Part shown: piece after piece, positions 50,126 through 61,200 of the stretch
Position numbering within the stretch: position 1 is the first letter of the stretch
How the letters are laid out: the number at the start of each line of letters is the position of its first letter
Assembly (NCBI GenBank): GCA_003260075.1
Contig: QLIY01000791.1
Span: forward strand, 1 to 64,000
Reading direction: 5' to 3'
DNA from: Phallusia mammillata
Lineage: Eukaryota > Chordata > Ascidiacea > Phlebobranchia > Ascidiidae
DNA length: 64,000 nucleotides
Made by a program: the position numbers and the translations under genes
The notes under the pieces: model-generated
The model's database searches: none
What the model saw: only the letters and a program-made list of their open reading frames with translations
Told to the model about the DNA's origin: nothing

Positions 50126-50169
50126 TACTCTATGCAGGTTTGTAGCAAGTAAGTTATAGTGCTGTTACA
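50126..50169 (+). promoter_or_regulatory. Candidate trans-splice acceptor of the GPCR gene
   Basis: ACTCTATGCAG ends at 50137, 32 bases before the ATG. Same reasoning as for the CAP gene: a 3' splice site without a visible upstream coding exon. Confidence 0.3.
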
Positions 50170-53100
50170 ATGCGTTTGAAATGTGTGCTACTGTTCTTCT
50201 GCTTGGTAATGATGATCACTGTATTCGTGTCGGAAACAAAATTGAAAAGGCATGAACTCAGAAGTAAGTTATTTTAGAAATATTTACAAAAATTTAATGT
50301 GTATAGCAGTGGTCTTCAACCTTTTCGCCTCCTTGCTAGGGCACTGGCATAAAATCGCCCCTTGCTAGTGCACTGGCTTCAAATTGCCCCCGTTGAAGAA
50401 CCCTGGTGTATTGTATTGCAAACTGGTAAATTTTTGGTAAAAGCTATTGCCTATGAAGTATTTGATCATTGTTATAAGAGAGTTGTTATTGCAAAGCTAC
50501 AGATTTACTGAATAAGGCTTTAAAGCTTGCAAGTTGCATTCAAGCTATGGTCTGGAACAATCCCATATGCTACATCAGGGGTGGGCAACCAGCGGCCCTT
50601 TTCTTTAAAGGTTATGCGGCCCGCGGAGACGCTTGGATTTCAAAAGTACTGGCAAACGAGTCCAATTATTACATATTTTTGAGCTGATTAATGCGCCTGA
50701 TGCTAGTTTTCTGCGACCTGGCAAAATGTGGATAGAATCAAATACGAATTATACTTGTAGTTAAGCATATTTGGTAAGAAACAAAGCAAAATCACTTTGT
50801 GTTATATACATGTGCGGCCCGCGAACCAATTTTGACATGTATAATTGGCCCTACAGTAACAAAGGTTGCCCACCCCTGTGGTACATGATTGAAAACAAAC
50901 TATTAATTTATTTTAACTATGCCTAGCTCACTTTGACAACGCTTTTATTTATCCTATTATCGCTAAATTAATAAAACTATTTCAAAAAGTTGTAAATGAT
51001 ATGAGTAAAGCAGTGGTTCTCAAACTTTTTTTTATTGCGACGCCTCTGGAAAAGTTTTCTGGACTTGCGACGCACCAGCAAATAAAAGTTAATAAGGAAA
51101 CTTTTTATTAAAGTTGTGTTTATTGATACAATAACTAAAAGCCACGAAACGGAACTATTCTGTGACGCCCTTGGAAAATTGAAACGACGCACCAGGGCGT
51201 CGCGACGCACAGTTTGAGATCTGCTGGAGTAAAGTGTCAATGCAGTTTACTATTTTCTTATTCTTCTTTATTAAACTTAACGCTGTGGTTTTGTTGCCCA
51301 AATAAAAAACCAGTGACTGTGATTCAGAACTTCGTCGCCGACAAAACCGACAGCAGCAAATGGAATTAATGAGTAAAAAAGTAAACCACAAAAAAACAGC
51401 GTGCAACACTTCAGCTCAGATCTCAAGTTCGACATTCTGCGATGACGTCACGGACTGCTTGGATTACTCGGATGAGGTGGACGTTAATTGTCCGACGTGC
51501 TTAAAGAATATTAGTTATCCGGTGGTGAGGTACCAGACTATTTTTTCTTTCAGTAGGTTTATGGAATCAATAGCAACTAATGCTCTTGTTGATAAGTGAA
51601 CTGTCTCGCCACGTATAGGATGTTTAAAAGATTTGTTTGGGTGGAATACGGTAATCCAGCAGAATTTAGCTTCTGTTTTTGCCGCTACTGTCCTACCAAA
51701 CATAGTTAATGTAAAGTGAAAAGGCAAAAACAAACCCTTCTTGACCGAAAAATATCCAATAAAAAACCTTTAGCTTAAGCAACAAAAAGTAGTCTTTATA
51801 AAATTTATGGGAAAATGCCGTCTATCTTAAAATCACAGTCAAAGTAAACCGTCCTTGTGTCGCTAAGTAAACCGTCTACCAGATATAGTAAAGTGGGAAA
51901 TGAAACGGCAAAAGCAAACCCTTCTTACCCAGTCAGGCCTGAGAAAAACCTTTAGGCTACCTTAAACAACAGGCAGCAGTTATTTTAAAGTCACGTCGGT
52001 CGCTTCCACAATCACTTTAAAATACTGCTTACTATGTTTTTACAACCACACTATCGATTGCCAACTTGCTACTATTTCAGCTGCAACAATGCCGACAACG
52101 AGATTCCGAAAACATGTTTCCTTCCGCGCGAGCAGTTCTGCCAAGAACGGGGGGGGGGGGGGGACACATGTGATGATTGTCCCGGTGTGCAGCGTTGGAG
52201 TAATGGACCAGGATTTAAGTGTGTGAGGAATGGAATGATATGCAATCTGCCCCAAGTTCTGCTTAACGATGGAATCAAAGATTGCGACGATGGCTCAGAT
52301 TTGTGTTACGACCCAGGGGGGGGGGAGACACATGTGATGATTGTCCCGGTGTGCAACGTTGGAACAATGGACCAGGATTTAAGTGTGTGAGGAATGGAAT
52401 GACATGCAATCTGCCTCAAGTTCTGCTCAATGATGGAATCAAAGATTGCGACGATGGCTCAGATTTGTGTTACGACCCAGTAACGAATATCACTGCATTG
52501 TATAGGTAGGGGTAAAATGTCGCGGATTTGCATGAACCTAAATATTGAAGGTTTTCGTGACATTGTCTTGAAGAGTTATTTAGTTTTATAATTTTAGGGT
52601 AAACTCGCTTTAGTTTTTTGGCATACCGATTCTAGCACAAAAGCGTATTGAAATATGTACCTAATTTAAAGTTTGTAGAGCAAAAGTTCGTAAAGATTTT
52701 TATTGTTGTTTACTTTTGGCAAATTTATTAAAGTTTGCGCTAAATTTGTTGTACCACAATAATATGTCATACCTAAAACATACCTGTCATACCTTTTACT
52801 CTTTTATGAAAGGCTGTAACTTAAGGACAGATCTGTAAAATCAATTCATTTTTTTCATATTTTAGACTGATTTTAGCTTTAAAGTTATGCCGAATTGACC
52901 TTAAGTGACCTTGCATTTCAGAGATATTCGCGCCAACTCGAATTTTAACACCAGTCGATGCTTTCAGTGCTTGGACAATTCAATGATTGTGTCGTCACAG
53001 AGCGTGTGTGATGGCGTCATCGATTGTCCAGATTTGAGCGATGAATGTCTCTGCGAAGGGGAACTCCCAAAAGTGTGCGTCCGGATTCAAAGTGTCGTAC

Positions 53101-55135
53101 CAACGCAAATCGGAAGGTAGAAACATAACAATGTGTCTGTGTATCAGTGGAATTAATAAAGTAAAAACTCACTTCAATGTGTTAAACATGCAGGTGTAAT
53201 AATAAACCTTATTGGCAGAGAAGTGAAAACACAACGCTTTAGATGTAACAAACTATGGGGGGGGGGACGTCCGGATTCAAACGGTCGTGCCAACGCAAAT
53301 CGGAAGGTAGAAACATTACAATGTGTCTGTGTATCAGTGGAATTGATAAAGTAAAACACAATCTGATCCAAAAGTCACTTCAATGTGTTAAACATCCAGG
53401 TGTATATAAATAATAAACTTTATTGGCAGAGAAGTGAAAACACAACGCTTTAGATGTAACAAACTATTCCAGTGGCAAAGTAATAGCCTTTTAGTTTATC
53501 ACAGTACGCCAGCCCCATTAAAGGCGTCATATCGAATCAGCCTTTTAGTTTAGGTTGACTTTTTACGTACATTTAGAAAGAGCGGTTTCCAGCGGTTTCC
53601 AACCTTTGGGGGGGGGGCATCACAATACGCCAGGCCCATTAAAGGCGTCATAACGAATCAGCCTTTTAATTTAGGTTGACTTTTTTACGTACATTTAGAA
53701 AGAGCGGTTTCCAGCGGTTTCCAACCTTTCTTGTGCCGTGAACCTTTGATAGCATTTTCCAAGTTGCGGTGACCCCAAGGATAAAATTTGTAGGCTTTAT
53801 ATTAAAATTGACTGTATTTTTTTCTTAGCAATGAAGCGGTCCATGAGTTTGTTTGATTGGGGCCAGTGTTAATGGCTTAAAACGTTGGTAAGTTGGGAAC
53901 CACTGTTTTAGGTGACCGCAGGCAAATTGGAAGGCGACCCCAGTTGGGAACCGCTGCTTTAAAGACTGCCAAGCCCTAATGATCAAAAGTAGTACATAGA
54001 TACATGGTTAATAAAACATAGGTAATAAACTAGTTGATACTTATACGTTTGTTTTTCGTCATAGGAATTGTACAATTGGTCAAGTGAAGTGTGGGGATGG
54101 ACACTGCATCGATAAAACGTCGGTGTGTAATGGAATTCTGGATTGCAACGATGGTTTGGACGAGGAGTGAGTTTTATGAATTAAAATCTTTGGTCCCTAG
54201 TGTTGTTCATATTTATTTACAATCCATAACTTTTTTGAGGTAAAAGACATCAGCTTAGGTTAAAAAGCATAATTATTACGATTGCAATGAGTATTTTTTG
54301 TGTTTTAGAGAAAGTTACTGCGGGGGAACGAAACCATGCATGAACGCTACTGCTGGGGAGACTTGTCGGTAAACTGACTCTCATATCATTTTAGAAACGA
54401 TTGCAGGGTTATTTTTATTTAAAATAAAAAGTTTTTGGGCTTTCCGTTTTAGGCAAAAGCTAAGAATAAGCATCTAAGGCAGGGTTGGGCAACCTGCGGC
54501 CCTTCATTAAAGGTTGTGCGGCCCGCAGAGACAGGGGGGGGGGAGATGGGCATTGCATCGATAAAACGTCAGTGTGCGATGGAATTCTGGATTGCAACGA
54601 TGGTTTGGACGAAGAGTGAGTTTCATGAAATTAAAAAGTTTGGCTCCTAGTGTTTTTCATAATGATTTGCAATCAATAAATTTGTGTTTTTGTAAAGTAA
54701 AATGCAAGAAGGATCAATTATTCCGATTTCAACGTGTATTTTTTGCGTCTTAGAGAAAGTTACTGCGGGGGAACGAAACCATGCATGAACGCTACTGGGG
54801 GGGGGGGGGGGGGGGGGGGTTTATTATATTTTTTTGAGCAGATTAATGCGCCCGGTGCTATTTTTCGGCTACCTGACAATATGCTGCTAGAATCAAATGC
54901 GAATTTTTACCTGTAAGGCATTTTTGGTATGCAACGAAGTAAAATCACCTTGTGTTATATAAAGGTGCGGCCCGCGATCTAATCATCGCAATTGTATTTG
55001 GCCCCACGGTGACAAAGGTTGCCCACCCATGATCTAAGGAATTGGTCTCAGAACGCTTTGGTTATTGTGTTTCGCTAGTTCCTTTAGTTCAGTGGTTCTC
55101 AACCGGGGGTCCGCAAAGCGTTTTCAGGGGGTCCG

Positions 55136-55225
<90 letters not shown>

Positions 55226-58200
55226 ATTTTATCTCCATTGTGATGCAACAGAGGTAAATTATCAGTGGCAAACAACGTCACATCACAATGTAATGGCTCT
55301 TTATTATTGAGTTCCGATGTCGCAGTGCAGTCAAAGTGATTGAAATTTTGGTCCTGGACCAAACGTGGTTGGTATATTCTGCACCTTTTTTGGGTTGCTT
55401 GTTAATAAAAAAGGAAAAAAAAATACCCAAAACTTCTAAGGGGTCCGCAATTAGATTACAGCACNAAAACATACCAAAACCTCCGTAGGGGTCCGCGATT
55501 AGCTTGACAGTACCAAAAGGGGTCCGCAAAGGCAAAAAGGTTGAGAACCACAGCTTTAGTTACTTCAAAAAACATAAGAACTTCGATTTTCCATAAAATA
55601 ATATACCAAATAACAAAGTAACCTTGTAACGACGTTTTAACATAATTTTATGTTATCAGGTGCTCACTGCTGGCCAAGCAGACCTGTAAGCAGACAGTGG
55701 CAACGTATTGTGATGATCAAATGGAGTGTGTCATGTTAGCACGTGGCACAACATTCGATCAACCAGCAGAAGACGAATGCGCGGGAATGTGTCACGTGGA
55801 CAAAATAGCAGCTGGCTCCCACAATGCATCGGACACCGACTGCTTGCCGCCAACACCGCGAACGAAACCGTTCAAGTGCAGAGGGATAGGGAAAAGGGTA
55901 AAAATATGGAATATAAAGAATGTATTAACTAAACAAACATAAAAAAATCGGTGTTTCCTTTTTTTAAATAAAATCTAGGCAAGTTACAATATAATGAGAA
56001 AGTTGAAGATGGTAAAACTACCTAAGTTTCCAATCTTCAGTATTTGTATCATAAGGGCTTAAGCTTTTGGAAACATCACGGTAATTTAACTTGTAAAAAG
56101 CGTTAATTTAACTTAAAACAAAATTATTGGAGGAAATCTTCTCAATAAAAATATGCAACAGGAATACTTGAGCAAAATTGAACTACAGAATCTATGAAAT
56201 GAACCACATTATATCTTTCCCTTGTTAGGATTTGGTTTCTGTTCAGAAAACCATCAACGCTTCCCAAGTATGCGACGGTATTCCCGATTGCAAAAAGCCG
56301 TTTTCGGACGAACGAAGATGCAGATCTAGATACAAATGCCCAACCGCTAGTGGCGCTGTGAGCATCAAAAGGTTCCAGAGATGTGACGGGTTTGTAGACT
56401 GTTTGGATGGGAAAGATGAACTGAAGGATCGGTGCAGAAAAAGACACTACTGCAAGTCGTTGAATGGAGCTAGAGTGTGTGGTTTTGTTTTCTTGAGAAA
56501 CACTGTTTGTACATGTGGCAAAATTCTTTTGTAAAAAAGTGTGATCTATGTTGAAGGCAACCCTCATAACAGATTGTGTTTCTTTACAATTTCAAACATA
56601 TTTATTTAGCCCAAACACTATCCAATAAATATATACGTAATTATCAAGCAAGAAATGGTAATAGCCAAGGCTCTTTTTCTATCATGATTCTAACAGTATC
56701 TTGTGTGTGTAAATATAATGGCATTTGCTTATAGGGACAGTTATACAATGTGGTGTGTTGTTTTGTAGATTTCCATTTCTACTAGAGAGATCTGCGATTA
56801 CGTAATCAACTGTGACGATCAAAGTGACGAAATCAATTGCCAAGACAACAGGTTTTATTGTGAAAACAAACAGCCATTGTTTGTTAGAAAACAGCAGGTA
56901 AGCGAAATATAAATTCGTTTCTTGCTGCAGATATTTTTATCAAATGCTTTCCGCAACAATATGTTAAGTTTCAGCACATTTTTGGTCCCTGTTTTTTGTG
57001 GTAAAAGATCATTTTTTGCAAGTTTTACATAAATACAGCATGCACTTTGCAAGTCCAATACAAAAACCATGTTATCTGGCAACATTTAATGCTATGAAGG
57101 GAATGTAAGTTCTCTCAATTCGATTTTAATGCAGAATATGTTGGTGCTTGCCCTGGCAAAATTTGCAAATGTAACGTTTTACGGCCCATCTCTCGTCACT
57201 AGCAGCACGAATGGGACCTGGGGGGGGGGCGATGCAATTAAACGGATTATGCGATTAACCGGATTTGTCTGCACTAAAAAATGTTATTTGACAACATTTA
57301 CCGCTATGAAGAGATTTTTTTCATGCAGAATATGTTGGTGCTTGCCCTGGCAAAATTTGCAAATTTAACGTTTTACGGCCCATCTCTCGTCACTAGCAGC
57401 ACGAATGGGACCTTGTAGGTCGAAACAGTGTGTACTGTCTGCAGCTTATCATGTATAGGTTTGAGTCTTTTAACGTTTCAAGACTGCTAAAATCTTATAA
57501 ACTACTTTAGTAATTGTCTAAATCGCTGTACAACTTAGTTATTCAACGGAGTTCCTGATTGTTCGGACTGGAGTGACGAGTGCCCATCGGTGCGCAACCG
57601 GTCTGACGTCACTTCGTTTTCGTCACGTTACGAACTGATAGGAAATCCGGTGCTGCGTGTACTGGTCTGGATTATGGGATTTCTAGCTGTAATGGGAAAC
57701 TCGGTAAGTATAAAATTTCGTTCTGTGTTGTATTTGTTTCTTGTTCCTTAGCTTTGGGACTAAAGCAATTAGTTTAGTCACAGAATAAACGAATCTGTTC
57801 ATATTTTGAATACATGATACTGAGATAAACTTGCAAATGAAATCTTTAAAATCACGAAAAGATAATGGGTTTGTAAAAAAAATTTGCCAAAAGAAAGAAC
57901 CAGTAAAAGTTTAGGCTCTTGTTCACTTTTTTTACCAGTTTTTTTTTGGGGGGGGGGATGGGTTTGTAAAAAATTTTTGCCAAAAGAAAGAGCCAGTAAA
58001 AGTTTAGGCTCTTGTTCACTTTTTTTACCAGTTTTTTTTTAAATGTGAATTCTTCCTAATGCCTCCGCATAGCAAAAATATTCCCATTTAAGCAATCGTT
58101 GTCACGGCCCCTAATCACTTTAACCATTTAAGGATTAGAAACATTAACCAAATATTTCTGTCATAAAAGCGTTACTTCAAACGTTTCAGGTTTTGTGTAC

Positions 58201-61200
58201 TGCTTCCACATTGAAACAACGATCCCATTAAGGCAGTCGATGTAATGGCGCCAAACTTAGCTGAAGCAATTGTAAATTTGACACGTTAACCAAAATTTCT
58301 GTCATAAACTAGTCCTTTACTGTATCGGCAAATGTATGTACCTTATCCTATGTCTCGACGTCCCATACAAGACGTCTTCAATAGGGCCATGACACAGACC
58401 CATTCATAAGGGAAATAACACACTACACAACACAACCACAGCAAACAGAGCATCCGTCTTTTGCAGGCGGTTATATTCACAACGATCAGGTCACTGCGGC
58501 AAACCCAACAACATTCACTAAAGGCCAACAATCTTCTCGTACTGAACCTGGCAGTTGCCGATTTCCTGATGGGAATGTATCTCCTAATTCTCGGAGCAGT
58601 CGGAGTTGTCTACTCCGGAAGATACTGCTCCTTGGATCTCTACTGGAGGACAAGCTCCCGCTGCACGGCGCTAGGGATCCTCGTTGTTCTTTCCAGCGAA
58701 GCGTCAGTGATGACGATGGTGTTGCTTACGTCATTTCGACTTTATGCTGTCTTAAACGTAAGTCCTGGTAAAAAATATAGATGAGATGTTTTCAGCCTTC
58801 GCAAAACATTATGCTGTTACATAGCACAATTCTTTATGTTTTGTTTTTCAACCTGGTTTGTGAAGCCCATCCCTGACCTTGAGCAGTACTCACTTAGGAG
58901 CACTCAACTTTCTAAATATATTCTGCCTCATTTCTGATACTTGAGAGCGTTTTTTAACCTAGTTTGTAAACAACATCTGGGTCTTTCGTAAAATTAGGTT
59001 AGTGCTTCGCACTTGAGTCAAAACAATACAGGACTTGAAATAGAAAAATTATGCTGAAGTTTGCATTAGCAATAAAAGCCCTTAGATTAAAAAACCTAAT
59101 TACATTTTTTCCTTACAGCCGTTCAGGGCCAGGACTAAACCGAAAATCAAAGTAGTGGTGTTACTCATACTGCTCGCTTGGGGCATCAGCTTCGTACTTG
59201 CGCTCGTTCCAATCTCCGAAACTTTTCAAGTCACATTTACTGACGGAGCTTTGCTTGAAGACAACCTCTTCTTCCGTCGGGCGGTGGTTAAGTTTGACAG
59301 TAAGTGAGACATGAAATTGATGTCAATCGAATCACCCAGAACTTCCGGTTAATCGAATCACCCCGAAATTCCGGTTAATCGAATCACCCAGAAATTCCGG
59401 TTAATCGAATCACCCCGAAATTCCTGTTAATCGAATCCCCCTGAAGTTCCGGTTAATCGAATCACCCCGAAATTCCGGTTAATCTATATTGATCAGCACA
59501 GGTGGAAGATGACCGTTTTGTCATTTTTCTTTCAGCATTCCAAAGGTTCGTTACGCGACTTGCAACTTTTTATCCAAAAACAAACACAAGTTCAGGAGCA
59601 GCAAGCGAATCACTCGAGCACATTGGTCAGCTGACTTCCTGGTATCAGCTGAGGAAAGTTCTAGACCAATCAAATCTCACGATTCCTAATCTAAACATGG
59701 GTCGGTATTTTGGGTAAGTCCGCCGCATTTTCTACAGTTAAGTTTTTTTGCAAACCTGTGCAGTCAAATAAGTAAAACCTCAAAACAAATGGATCATTAT
59801 TTAACATCAACATCAAGAGTTAGGCAACTAAGTGGCTGGCTGAGTCGTTATGAGCATAACGCATTCTTGTAATGTACTTTACAGATACAAATAAAATTAA
59901 CAAATAAACAACCAAATTGCGACTGTTGGAAGTTTTACCGAACACTTTGTGAAATTCAAGGTTTTTGTCAGTTAGTGTTAGGGTACATAAAAATATACGG
60001 AAATTTTTGTAAAAATGTATGAGATGTATTCACTATGCTTAAGCATAAGTGTATTGCGCCAAAAATGAAAACTAAAGGCTACACCTGACCCCAATGTAAA
60101 TATCACACGTTTTCTTATGTTCAGATACTACAGTGATCATAGTGTCTGTGTTCCTCGAATATTCGTCACACAACGGGACAACACGTGGACTTTTTCGCTG
60201 GGAGTGTTGTGTTTCAACCTAATGTCGTTTCTCTACGTTGCTGTGGCTTACATTTACATTTACTGTCGATCAACTGAGGTGGAAAAGATTGCGAGTGAAA
60301 ATAGAAGTGCAAAGACATCGAAACGGAGTCAAGGTTAGATAAACTGACAGGAAGTGTGGATGTTATATTTAAACCGTTTCAGTTGTGTTTAGTAGAAGCT
60401 TAAGTCTGCTGCTGGCTAATATATCTTGTATATTCCGTAGAACACTTTGTGTGATTTTAATCCATTATATATTGTCGTATGATTTCCACATCTCAACAAT
60501 TTAGATATGATCGAATATGTTTTGGAACCAGTCGCTGAATGCTGTATCGCATTCGTGTACTGTCCGATATCCGGCATGTAATTTGACTGAGGGGCATTTT
60601 AGGACAAGATGATCTGTATCTTGCTCCACAGTCTGATTTTAATCCCTTTATATTTTACGTAGGAAGCCAAAATGTTTGCTACACAACACTACATTAGTCA
60701 GGAAATATGGTTGGTGTTATCTTGTGATTTTGGGTCAAACCATGTGATAAGGCAATCTATAAACGTTTGGGGGTGCTTATATGTTCTGCGCCTGCGTTTG
60801 GTGCCAGTAGTAAAGGACGTCGCCCGATTTTACACGAATGTAGTTTTATTGAGTTTAAACCATAGACGCTTTCGAACAAAACTAACCAATCAACTGACAG
60901 TTTTCGAAATGCCTGATGACTATTTGCCTGAGAATTTGCTCTCAGACCCTTGAAAAAACTATAGAGAAAAAAATCGCTAGGTAAATTATTAGGATAAATA
61001 TATTCATACTGGGATCAGCCCTGAAGCGTCGATGCAGACCAGCGATCACGGCACACTTATCGATAAATCCTAGTACACCGGATCTATTAAAGGCGTCATA
61101 CCGAATTAGCCGGTATCCCAAGCATTCCCTTATGGCAAGGCATAGCTAGAAAAATCTGTGGGAATGCTTGGGAGACCGGCTGATTCGGTATAACGTCTCT

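Larger units (their letters stand above)
38290..57957. repeat. G-run placeholders joining duplicated segments
   Basis: Same pattern with G: 38290-38301, 38802-38811, 39041-39051, 41293-41373 (81 G), 45246-45255, 45610-45619, 49189-49198, 52149-52163, 52316-52325, 53257-53266, 53608-53617, 54534-54543, 54797-54819, 55137-55223 (87 G), 57220-57229, 57948-57957. The three longest tracts produce poly-Gly or poly-Pro reading frames that are not genes. Single n bases at 3041, 3889, 29325 and 55465 mark other joins; those at 3889 and 29325 also have duplicated flanks. Confidence 0.8.
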
